A stretch of 6,976 bases of DNA from Methanobacteriota archaeon (lineage in GTDB: Archaea > Micrarchaeota > Micrarchaeia > Anstonellales > J096): positions 1 to 6,976 of the forward strand of contig RFJG01000015.1 in the NCBI GenBank assembly GCA_003694965.1, written 5' to 3'. Under the pieces are notes generated by a model. It worked only from the letters and a program-made list of their open reading frames with translations. It had not been told where the DNA came from and did no database searches. Shown one piece after another: positions 1-5,394 of this stretch. Numbering within the stretch: position 1 is the first letter of the stretch; each line of letters begins with the position of its first letter. The position numbers and the translations under genes were made by a program.

Positions 1-11
1 AGTGGTGAGTA

Positions 12-704
12 ATGAAAGCAAGTATTGTAATACCTGCATACAATGAAGAGAGGTATATAGGCAGGACATTGGATAGCATAACAAAGCAGAGTTATGACAA
101 CTACGAGATAATAGTAGTTGATTGCTTTAGTGAGGACAAGACTGCCAAAATAGCTGAGAGCTATGGAGTTAAGCTCTTACAATTTTACAAAGGCAACATA
201 GGAGCTACGAGAAGGGCAGGAGCCCTTATAGCGAGAGGAGATGTTATTGTTAGCGCATCAGCAGACATATACTACCCTAGCTATTGGTTGGAAAAGCTCC
301 TGGAACCTCTTAAAGATGATTTTGATGGGAGCTATGGAAGCATATACTTGCTTGATGCTGAGAGGCACGAGGAAGTTAGCGCACGCTTTATTAACAAAGT
401 AGTTACGCCTACTCTCAAAAAATTCTCCATACCTTACGGGACTGGAGACAACATAGCACTGAAAAGAGACTTCTATAACCACATTGGCGGGTTCAAGAAG
501 CTTGAGACTGCTGAGGACTTGGACTTATTGAAAAGGGCATTTGAAAATGGGAGGATGGCCTATGTTGAAGAAGCTAGGGCATATAGCGACCCTAGAAGGA
601 TAAGAGAATGGGGGAGCTTGAAATACCTTGCTTTCCATACCCACAATTTCCTCCTCTACAACTTACTTGGCAAGTATAAAAAGGACTATGAAGTGGTGAG
701 GTGA
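12..704 (+). CDS. Family 2 (GT-A) glycosyltransferase
   Basis: A 230-residue GT2 enzyme, expected to transfer a sugar from a nucleotide-sugar to a lipid or glycan acceptor at the cytoplasmic face. The start of the GT-A fold is clear: SIVIPAYNEERYIGRTLDSI (residues 4-23), then EIIVVDCFSEDKT (32-44) with the nucleotide-binding Asp37. The DXD position reads SASAD (81-85), so the first Asp is replaced by Ser and only Asp85 remains. The GTGDNIALKRDFYNHIGGF stretch (143-161) and TAEDLDL (166-172, with the acidic ED pair of the catalytic region) follow the family order. There is no C-terminal membrane anchor, although the last 25 residues are aromatic and basic. The ATG is preceded by GGTGAG at 4-9. 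A TAA at 10-12 overlapping the ATG may end an upstream gene in the same operon. Acceptor and donor cannot be told. The family call is firm, the specificity unknown. Confidence 0.92.
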   Translation: MKASIVIPAYNEERYIGRTLDSITKQSYDNYEIIVVDCFSEDKTAKIAESYGVKLLQFYKGNIGATRRAGALIARGDVIVSASADIYYPSYWLEKLLEPLKDDFDGSYGSIYLLDAERHEEVSARFINKVVTPTLKKFSIPYGTGDNIALKRDFYNHIGGFKKLETAEDLDLLKRAFENGRMAYVEEARAYSDPRRIREWGSLKYLAFHTHNFLLYNLLGKYKKDYEVVR

Positions 705-707
705 GCT

Positions 708-1400
708 ATGGAAGGAAATTTTGCCATAATGTATGGAGAGAAATACGGCATTGAGATGCCCAACAAGGAATACAAGCTAACGGTTGATTGCTTCCCCGGC
801 ATAATAACCAAGTTATCGGCGAACATAAGGAAAGCATACGAGATAGCTGGCATAAATATGGACATTGTGGAGAAGGCTGTTAAGGAGGGCAAAGAGAGCC
901 TCCTAAAAGAAGCTGTTGACAAAAAAGAACTCCTAATTATGGCAAAGAGTGCCTATGTTTATAGCTCTCTTAAGGACATAACAGCAGGTGGCAAAGAGTG
1001 CAGTGGCAAGGCTTTTGAGAGCAAGGGATTGGGAGTAATGCTAAGATATGATAGTTGGATATTCATAAAGAAACTCTCTCCACTTGCTGAGAAGCACGAG
1101 GTTTCTGGCCTGTTCTCATCTACTTATGAAAAGTTGTGCGAAAAATACTATGTTTTTAAGACTGGAAAGGAAGGGAAGAAGAGCAGGAAGCTCGGGAAAC
1201 TCAAGGAAGTTGTTGAGGCGTTGAGAAAAGCTTATGACAATGATGGGTTCCTCGGCTATGTTGAAGAGGCATTGAGTTATAAAAGCTTCAGGCCTTACCC
1301 TTACATAGATGGGCTCGTGAAGGCATATCCAGACCTTAAACCTAAGAAACCAAGGGGCAGGTTGCCAGGAGCCGGCAAAGGAGGTAAGAAAAATGGTTAA
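708..1400 (+). CDS. Conserved archaeal-type protein of uncertain family, co-translated with Nop5
   Basis: A 230-residue soluble, mixed helical protein that I do not recognise with confidence. Two helical stretches, near residues 31-70 (ITKLSANIRKAYEIAGINMD) and 110-175 (LRYDSWIFIKKL, then a Lys-rich segment), may be two copies of one domain. This loosely recalls the archaeal DUF2666 family, from memory only and at low confidence. The C-terminus has a compact PYPYIDGLVKAYPDLKPKKP segment (about 197-216) and a Gly/Lys/Arg tail, which suggests nucleic-acid or RNP contact. Cysteines lie near 28, 99 and 135, with no zinc-finger spacing. The SD GAGGTGA (698-704) includes the stop codon of the preceding glycosyltransferase. 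The 3' end overlaps the Nop5 start by 8 nt, so the two are probably made together. It stands where the missing Nop5 N-terminal domain would be encoded, but I see no clear similarity to that domain. Confidence 0.85.
   Translation: MEGNFAIMYGEKYGIEMPNKEYKLTVDCFPGIITKLSANIRKAYEIAGINMDIVEKAVKEGKESLLKEAVDKKELLIMAKSAYVYSSLKDITAGGKECSGKAFESKGLGVMLRYDSWIFIKKLSPLAEKHEVSGLFSSTYEKLCEKYYVFKTGKEGKKSRKLGKLKEVVEALRKAYDNDGFLGYVEEALSYKSFRPYPYIDGLVKAYPDLKPKKPRGRLPGAGKGGKKNG
1380..1385 (+). promoter_or_regulatory. Strong Shine-Dalgarno GGAGGT fixing the Nop5 start
   Basis: GGAGGT lies 7 nt upstream of the ATG at 1393, inside the last codons of the preceding gene. This near-perfect site supports 1393 as the true start. 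The missing N-terminal domain of Nop5 is therefore not a start-site artefact. Confidence 0.8.
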
Positions 1401-2244
1401 TAGGAAAGCACTGAGGGAAAAGTTCCTCAAAATAGCTAAGGAAAAAACAAGGGAACACTTGATGAGGGACGACCTCTACATAATACAATTGGAGAGGGCA
1501 TTGGAGGAGCTAACGACGATAGCGAACAACATGTATGAGAGGCTAGAAGAGTGGTATGGCATACACTTTCCAGAACTTAAACTAAAGGATAGGAAGGAGT
1601 ATGTGGATGTTGTCCTTAACCTTGATATGAACAACATAGATAGTTACTCAGGGCCAAGGGCAGAGAGAGTAAAAGAGCTTGCCAAAAAGACAAGAGGGGC
1701 AAAATTGGACAAGGAGAGCCTCGACAAGATAAAGAAGCTTGCTACTATGCTCTCCAACACATACGAGTTGATGGAAGAATATGAGGAGCACATAGAGAAG
1801 GTTGTCTCAAAACTTATGCCCAACTCTTATGAGCTTGTTGGTGGAAAGTTGGTTGCTATGTTCCTATCGCACGCTGGAAGCTTGGAGAAGCTCGCTGAGA
1901 TGCCTGCCAGCACAATACAAGTACTAGGAGCTGAGAAGGCATTGTTCAAGCACTTGAGGAGCAAAGGCAAGATAAGCCCTCCAAAGCACGGCATAATACT
2001 ACTTAGCAATTATGTTGGGAGCCTCCCTAAAAGAGTGCGCGGTAGGATGGCAAGAACACTAGCAGGGAAGCTCGCCCTTGCTTTCAAGGCAGATATAGCA
2101 AAGGATTACATAGCGGATAAGCTCAAAAACATAGTTGAAAAGAGGTATGAGGAGCTGAAAAAAGTAAAGCTAGAAAAGAGAGAGAAGAAGCCAAAACAAG
2201 GCAGACAGGGAAAGAAGGGAAGGTTCAAGAAAAGAAGGAAGTAA
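1393..2244 (+). CDS. nop5: Nop5 (NOP56/58-type) box C/D sRNP core protein, lacking the N-terminal domain
   Basis: This is the scaffold of the archaeal box C/D methylation RNP, bridging L7Ae-bound guide RNA and fibrillarin. The 283 residues begin where the coiled-coil starts in normal homologues. EEWYGIHFPEL (52-62) is the conserved end of the first coiled-coil helix. The NOP domain follows, with GAKLDKESLDKIKKLA (102-117), LMPNSYELVGGKL (141-153) and the signature PASTIQVLGAEKALFKHL (171-188), then PPKHG (196-200) and RGRMARTLAGKLALAFKAD (216-234). A basic tail (256-283, about half Lys/Arg) closes the protein, as in other archaeal Nop5 proteins. Family members are usually near 380-420 residues because of an N-terminal fibrillarin-binding domain of about 120 residues, which is absent here. 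A strong SD and an 8-nt overlap with the upstream gene support this start. Its TAA directly abuts the TAA of the convergent transporter gene. Confidence 0.95.
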   Translation: MVNRKALREKFLKIAKEKTREHLMRDDLYIIQLERALEELTTIANNMYERLEEWYGIHFPELKLKDRKEYVDVVLNLDMNNIDSYSGPRAERVKELAKKTRGAKLDKESLDKIKKLATMLSNTYELMEEYEEHIEKVVSKLMPNSYELVGGKLVAMFLSHAGSLEKLAEMPASTIQVLGAEKALFKHLRSKGKISPPKHGIILLSNYVGSLPKRVRGRMARTLAGKLALAFKADIAKDYIADKLKNIVEKRYEELKKVKLEKREKKPKQGRQGKKGRFKKRRK

Positions 2245-3360
2245 TTAGAGTTTCTTGAAAAGAGTCCCCATATAGAGAGAAGCTAGGGATGCCAAGAATA
2301 TTGTAGCCATAAAAGCCACTGTGTAGTTATATAGTAGGGATATTGCTGTGAAAGTCAATGCCACGATAGCCATGCCAAGAGCTATGTTGAGCTCCCTCTT
2401 GATAACCTCGCTCCTCCTATGAGCTACCTTATGATAGAACATAGACATAAATCGCGGCTTGAAAAATGAATATGAGAGGAAACCAAGTGCTCCACCTCCA
2501 AATGCCATAAGCTTGGTTGTTGATACCCTCATAAGAGAAGACAAAGAATGGCTTATGAATGTTGGCTTGAATAGCTTTGCTATCCTGTCTTTAGGTATGA
2601 ACTTTGATACTATTATGGAGGCAACTCCACCAACAAGGGAGATCGTTGAAAATAAAAGTCCTATGCTATCCCTTGTCCACAAAGAATAGAAGAGGAAAGC
2701 GGGCCACACGACAGTGAGGGAGAGGTTCTGGATGCCCTCTACTATGTAAGCTGGCACTAAGGAAAAAGAGACCTTGTTGATGTTGAGCTCCTCTTTTTTT
2801 AGGTGGAGGAGAGATTGTGGCAGAACCATAGACAAATAAATTGCCAACGAGGCTATGAACAGGGATGAGTAGCCAAATAGGTCTATGATAAATGCCCCTA
2901 CCAATGGGCCCAAGAATGGAGTTAGCGTCGTTATGGCTATTACTATGGCAAAGCTCTTCGTCTTCTCGTGTGCAACTACTTTAGTAAACTCAACATGGAG
3001 CGGGAGCCAAAAAATCAGCTCTGCACTCTTGAAGAAAAAGGCAGCCCCCACAACAGAAAGGACTGTCAATAGCTGTAGGGAATAGATGCCAAGAACATAG
3101 AACATAAGAGATAGGAAGAGAGTAACTATAACGGAGAAGCGCTTCTGTGCCACATAAGCTAGTAAGAGAGCCAGAGGATAAAGGAGGGCTGTGGAAAGAA
3201 GGTAAGGGATTATGAGGAAAGGTCCAGACTTGTCCAAGATAAATATAGGTATGAAGACGCTGATAAGAGATATGGCCAGTGTCCTTATGAATATCGTTGC
3301 GTTATACTCTGTTTTCTTGCTCGTTAAGATGTAGTGCATTTTATAGAGGAGTTCCTTCAT
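2245..3360 (-). CDS. MFS-like multi-pass membrane transporter
   Basis: A 371-residue integral membrane protein with about 11-12 hydrophobic segments (roughly 22-42, 47-70, 75-95, 97-117, 135-157, 160-181, 199-220, 232-253, 282-300, 325-343, 346-366, and a weaker one near 265-280). The FWLPLHVEFTKVV segment and the helix pair TPFLGPLVGAFIIDLFGY (147-164) resemble the first half of major facilitator proteins. A charged loop (182-198) separates the two halves, as in the MFS 6+6 layout. The protein is slightly shorter than the usual 400 residues. No residues point to a substrate. The ATG overlaps the TGA of TYW3 as ATGA, and no good SD is visible, so translation is probably coupled to TYW3. The stop abuts the Nop5 stop in the opposite direction. 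Confidence 0.82.
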   Translation of the reverse strand: MKELLYKMHYILTSKKTEYNATIFIRTLAISLISVFIPIFILDKSGPFLIIPYLLSTALLYPLALLLAYVAQKRFSVIVTLFLSLMFYVLGIYSLQLLTVLSVVGAAFFFKSAELIFWLPLHVEFTKVVAHEKTKSFAIVIAITTLTPFLGPLVGAFIIDLFGYSSLFIASLAIYLSMVLPQSLLHLKKEELNINKVSFSLVPAYIVEGIQNLSLTVVWPAFLFYSLWTRDSIGLLFSTISLVGGVASIIVSKFIPKDRIAKLFKPTFISHSLSSLMRVSTTKLMAFGGGALGFLSYSFFKPRFMSMFYHKVAHRRSEVIKRELNIALGMAIVALTFTAISLLYNYTVAFMATIFLASLASLYMGTLFKKL

Positions 3361-3917
3361 TTTAAGGTTTCTTGGGCAGAAAGATAAAAAAGCTTTGTCC
3401 TACTCCACGTTCTCTCCAAGAGAGAGTTGGACAGCCCCACTACCTCGTCCATATTACAATTACATAGAGCTATGGGAAATTCAAGCTTGTCAGTCCCCTG
3501 TATCTCTATGAGATAGAAGTTTCTCATGAGCTGCATGCCGAACCTCTTAAGGCCCGCATTCTTACATATCCTGAGGATAACATGTGCGTGTTCTGGGGTT
3601 TTGGCAACTATGTGGAGTATGAAAGGGTCAACCTTGTAATAGAGAGGGTAGGGACCGTCATAGGAGTTTATAGCATCAACAACGCTGTTAGTGGTTGCCT
3701 TGTCGTGCCATTTCTTATACATATAGGTTTCCTTCTTAGATGGGCCTTTGGCCAATAAGAGAATCCTACCAGAACAGGAAGATGTTGTTACATAACCTTC
3801 CTTGCTATTTATGTAATCAAGTAAATAGAAGATCTTCTCATCAGCTAAGTTGTGCTCCCTTGCATATGAGAGCTTACTAAGTGCCCTGCTCTTAAATTCT
3901 TCCCATTGCCTAGTCAT
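3357..3917 (-). CDS. taw3: tRNA wybutosine-synthesis methyltransferase TYW3/Taw3
   Basis: SAM-dependent N4-methyltransferase of the tricyclic wyosine pathway, acting on the modified G37 of tRNA-Phe in the cytoplasm. The 186 residues carry the TYW3 hallmarks: LLDYINSKEGYVTTSSCSGRI (32-52), with the Ser/Cys-rich motif at 44-51, then KWHDKA (69-74, the position of the family's W..HD segment), and YKVDPFILHIVAKTPEHAHVIL (94-115) leading to KNAGLKRFGMQ (119-129). Length fits the family. GTGAT at about 3922-3926 on the minus strand acts as a short SD before the ATG. The leader upstream holds two box C/D sRNAs, the nearest ending some 15-20 nt before the start codon, so mRNA and guide RNAs may come from one transcript. 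The gene is followed by the transporter through a 4-nt overlap. Confidence 0.93.
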   Translation of the reverse strand: MTRQWEEFKSRALSKLSYAREHNLADEKIFYLLDYINSKEGYVTTSSCSGRILLLAKGPSKKETYMYKKWHDKATTNSVVDAINSYDGPYPLYYKVDPFILHIVAKTPEHAHVILRICKNAGLKRFGMQLMRNFYLIEIQGTDKLEFPIALCNCNMDEVVGLSNSLLERTWSRTKLFYLSAQETLK

Positions 3918-3937
3918 AACATCACATCAAATGCCCA

Positions 3938-3987
3938 TCAGAACTTAAATTCCTTCATCCCTTATCAGCGTTCTCGCCAGTCATCAC
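3938..3987 (-). ncRNA. Box C/D guide sRNA 2 (boxes C, D', C', D)
   Basis: Read on the minus strand: box C GTGATGA (3987-3981), guide CTGGCGAGAACG (12 nt), box D' CTGA (3968-3965), 3-nt spacer, box C' GGGATGA (3961-3955, one change from the RTGATGA consensus), guide AGGAATTTAAGTT (13 nt), box D CTGA (3941-3938). Guides of about 12 nt and a short D'-C' spacer are the fixed geometry of archaeal C/D sRNAs. The flanks 3988-3992 and 3933-3937 can pair as a short terminal stem, GCCU with GGGC including one G-U, so the mature RNA is probably about 3933-3992. The RNA should bind L7Ae, Nop5 and fibrillarin and direct 2'-O-methylation opposite the fifth nucleotide upstream of each D box. The D guide matches AACUUAAA in archaeal 16S rRNA. 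Confidence 0.87.
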
Positions 3988-3995
3988 AAGGCATA

Positions 3996-4046
3996 TCAGC
4001 ACTCAAGGTTCTCATCACTCATTTCAGGAGATCCAGTGCTCATCAC
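3996..4046 (-). ncRNA. Box C/D guide sRNA 1 (boxes C, D', C', D)
   Basis: Read on the minus strand: box C GTGATGA (4046-4040), guide GCACTGGATCTC (12 nt), box D' CTGA (4027-4024), 5-nt spacer, box C' GTGATGA (4018-4012), guide GAACCTTGAGTG (12 nt), box D CTGA (3999-3996). All four boxes are perfect and both guides are exactly 12 nt, which chance is unlikely to produce. The RNA should guide two 2'-O-methylations, at the nucleotides paired to the fifth base before D' and D. The complementary targets would be GAGAUCCAGUGC (U at position 5) and CACUCAAGGUUC (C at position 5). I cannot place either on rRNA or tRNA from memory. No convincing terminal stem is visible. Only 8 nt separate its D box from box C of sRNA 2. 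Confidence 0.92.
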
Positions 4047-4058
4047 AACACTATTAGG

Positions 4059-4067
4059 CATAAAAAG
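4059..4067 (+). promoter_or_regulatory. Probable TATA box of the pyrophosphatase gene
   Basis: CATAAAAAG, centred near 4063, would set transcription at about 4088-4090. That leaves a leader of about 20 nt containing the SD GGTGAT at 4100-4105 before the ATG at 4109. The AT patch at 4070-4077 is an alternative. Confidence 0.4.
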
Positions 4068-4069
4068 GC

Positions 4070-4077
4070 ATTAAAAT
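4070..4077 (-). promoter_or_regulatory. Probable TATA box of the sRNA/TYW3 transcript
   Basis: ATTTTAAT on the minus strand is centred about 27 nt upstream of box C of sRNA 1. This would place the transcript start just before the guide RNA, the normal archaeal spacing. The same AT-rich patch could also act on the plus strand for the pyrophosphatase. Confidence 0.45.
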
Positions 4078-4108
4078 CTTTCCACACTATAACTGCTAAG
4101 GTGATTTC

Positions 4109-4636
4109 ATGAACTATCTACACGACATAGGAAATGGGAGCGGAGACATAACGAACGTAGTAGTGGAAGTTCCAATGGGAAGCAGGAACAAGTACGAGTA
4201 TGAGAACGCAGAAGGTGTTTTCAGATTGGACAGAGTCCTATTCAGTCCATTCCATTATCCGGTAGATTATGGATTTGTACCTAAGACTTGGTATGACGAC
4301 AACGACCCCATAGATGCCATGGTCCTCGTTAGGATGCCAACATTCACATCCTGTGTTTTTGAAGCAAGGGTTATAGGGGCATTGAGAATGAAGGATGAGA
4401 AGGGCATAGATGATAAACTCCTGCTAGTTCCAACAGGAGACCCAACATTCAAGGACATAAAGGACATAACAGATGTCTCATCAGCAGTACTTGACGAGAT
4501 AAAGCACTTCTTCCAAAGATATAAGGACTTGGAAGGGAAGGAAGTCTCTGTAGAGGGCTGGTTTGATAAGAATGAGGCCCTTGAAATATTGGAGAAGGCT
4601 AGGAGGATGTATGGGGAGAAGTTCGGGAGCAACTAG
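4109..4636 (+). CDS. ppa: Family I inorganic pyrophosphatase
   Basis: Soluble cytoplasmic enzyme hydrolysing pyrophosphate to two phosphates, which pulls nucleic-acid and tRNA-charging reactions forward. At 175 residues it has the normal family length and all expected active-site residues. In E. coli order these are Glu20, Lys28 and Glu30 (VEVPMGSRNKYEYE), Tyr54 in HYPVDYGFVP, and the signature DNDPIDA with Asp64, Asp66 and Asp69. They are followed by Asp96, Asp101 and Lys103 in MKDEKGIDDK, and Tyr138-Lys139 in HFFQRYKDLEGK. Metal-binding and phosphate-binding positions are thus intact and the enzyme should be active. GGTGAT at 4100-4105 is the SD. The gene diverges from the sRNA/TYW3 transcript and shares its 191-bp upstream region. 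Its TAG overlaps the TAG of the convergent gene within the palindrome CTAG. Confidence 0.98.
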   Translation: MNYLHDIGNGSGDITNVVVEVPMGSRNKYEYENAEGVFRLDRVLFSPFHYPVDYGFVPKTWYDDNDPIDAMVLVRMPTFTSCVFEARVIGALRMKDEKGIDDKLLLVPTGDPTFKDIKDITDVSSAVLDEIKHFFQRYKDLEGKEVSVEGWFDKNEALEILEKARRMYGEKFGSN

Positions 4637-5040
4637 CTCCATTCCTCCTCTATTCTTTTTATTGTGCTTATGTTGACTTCTTGTGAATCTAACACTTCTT
4701 TTAGGAAAGCTGTTATGGCAGATGCCGGCATTGTCGAGAAAAAGTCAGAGATAGCATCAACTATTTTCTTTATGTTCCCTTCTTCTGTTTTCAGCACATA
4801 GCGCTCTAATTCTTGGAGAGCTTCCTCATTATGTGTTGCATATGAAATGCCATCAAAAAGCTCGTTCTCTGCAAGCTTGTCCATAAAAAGGAAAACAAGA
4901 GAGAGACCCTCGACACCATCGACCATCTCAGAAGGGATGGGCAGCTCCACATCATAAAGGGGAAGTATCTCCTCTCTAATCATCTTTGCCTTTTTCTTGG
5001 CCGTTCTCCCATCTTTATTGCTCGATAGCTTGCTTGCCAT
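4633..5040 (-). CDS. Unrecognised small helical protein
   Basis: A 135-residue soluble protein that I do not recognise. Residues 1-22 are strongly basic (SSNKDGRTAKKKAKMIREE), and the rest is acidic and mostly helical with a hydrophobic core (GLSLVFLFMDKL 45-56, IKKIVDAISDFFSTMPASAITAFLKEVL 90-117). No cysteine motif, transmembrane helix or signal peptide is visible. The frame is open to a TTG at 5106, but I place the start at the ATG at 5040. No SD precedes the TTG, while a TATA box (ATATATAAA, 5071-5063) lies about 27 nt upstream of this ATG, the layout of a leaderless transcript. It is convergent with ppa (4-nt overlap) and divergent from the PRC-barrel gene. A basic tail with an acidic helical body could suit a nucleic-acid-binding role, but this is speculation. 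Confidence 0.75.
   Translation of the reverse strand: MASKLSSNKDGRTAKKKAKMIREEILPLYDVELPIPSEMVDGVEGLSLVFLFMDKLAENELFDGISYATHNEEALQELERYVLKTEEGNIKKIVDAISDFFSTMPASAITAFLKEVLDSQEVNISTIKRIEEEWS
4651..4663 (+). terminator. Possible T-rich terminator of ppa
   Basis: TATTCTTTTTATT lies 15-27 nt past the ppa stop and is the nearest T-rich tract, the usual archaeal termination signal. It sits antisense inside the 3' end of the convergent gene. No hairpin is seen. Confidence 0.35.
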
Positions 5041-5062
5041 ATAAATAGTGTTGTTAGAAGTG

Positions 5063-5071
5063 TTTATATAT
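5063..5071 (-). promoter_or_regulatory. TATA box for the 135-residue protein (leaderless start)
   Basis: ATATATAAA on the minus strand is centred 27 nt before the ATG at 5040. Transcription would begin at or within a base or two of the start codon. Confidence 0.6.
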
Positions 5072-5110
5072 CTTACACCGAGAGAATTAAAGGCCTCTCT
5101 ATACAATAAG

Positions 5111-5118
5111 TTTATAAA
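5111..5118 (+). promoter_or_regulatory. TATA box of the PRC-barrel gene
   Basis: The palindromic TTTATAAA would set transcription at about 5139-5141, giving a leader of about 15 nt that carries the SD GAGGTG. Because it is symmetric it could also fire on the minus strand. Confidence 0.6.
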
Positions 5119-5142
5119 GAGTTAACAATCAATAGAGTTTTA

Positions 5143-5148
5143 GAGGTG
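5143..5148 (+). promoter_or_regulatory. Shine-Dalgarno GAGGTG deciding the PRC-barrel start
   Basis: GAGGTG lies 6 nt before the ATG at 5155. The in-frame GTG at 5146 is part of this site, so the longer 82-residue reading is unlikely. Confidence 0.75.
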
Positions 5149-5154
5149 GATTTA

Positions 5155-5394
5155 ATGACAAAGAAATTATCTGAGCTTTATGGGATGGATGTCTTCACAG
5201 ACGGTGGAAAGTTCCTCGGCAACGCACAGGAGTTCTTGCTCGATGTTGAGAAAGGCTCTGTTTCAAGAGTTCTCTTGGACAGGGTTCCATCATCAAGAGA
5301 GCAGCTCAAGCAAATCCTCAAAGAAAAGAGCGTTAAGTACGAGAACGTCAAGTCTGTTGAGGATGTTATTGTTGTGACTAAGGGGCAACAGTAA
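5155..5394 (+). CDS. PRC-barrel domain protein
   Basis: A stand-alone 79-residue PRC-barrel protein of the small archaeal type. The fold is visible as KLSELYGMDVFTDGGKFLGNAQEFLLDVEKGSVSRVLL (4-41), where LSELYGxxVxTDxGxxLG is the classic first half. The closing KYENVKSVEDVIVV (61-74) matches the usual I(P)YENVKAVGDxVIV ending. Between them is a short charged helix (47-58) in place of the usual loop. Related domains occur in the rRNA-processing factor RimM and in photosynthetic reaction-centre H subunits. The free archaeal copies have no settled function, though small-molecule or protein binding and a cell-division role have been proposed for some. It has its own TATA box and SD. Its 3' end overlaps the DUF359 gene by 17 nt on the opposite strand. 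Confidence 0.9.
   Translation: MTKKLSELYGMDVFTDGGKFLGNAQEFLLDVEKGSVSRVLLDRVPSSREQLKQILKEKSVKYENVKSVEDVIVVTKGQQ

Noticed and set aside
1..12. Tail of an upstream plus-strand gene (Ser-Gly-Glu-stop, TAA at 10-12)
   Set aside because: Only three codons are visible. The TAATG overlap fits an operon but cannot establish a gene.
2787..2800. Run of seven T on the plus strand as a terminator for Nop5
   Set aside because: It is about 550 nt beyond the Nop5 stop and simply encodes Lys-rich sequence of the transporter on the other strand.
3920..3932. Third box C-like TGATGTGATG just before TYW3
   Set aside because: No D' or D box follows at the right distance. It serves better as the SD (GTGAT) of TYW3.
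3906..4112. 68-residue plus-strand reading frame across the TYW3-ppa gap
   Set aside because: Its sequence is the complement of two perfect C/D sRNAs, it has no SD, and its composition (Ser/His/Ile repeats from repeated ATCAC) is not protein-like.
5041..5106. N-terminal extension of the 135-residue protein from a TTG start
   Set aside because: No SD precedes the TTG, and the TATA box at 5063-5071 would lie inside the coding region.
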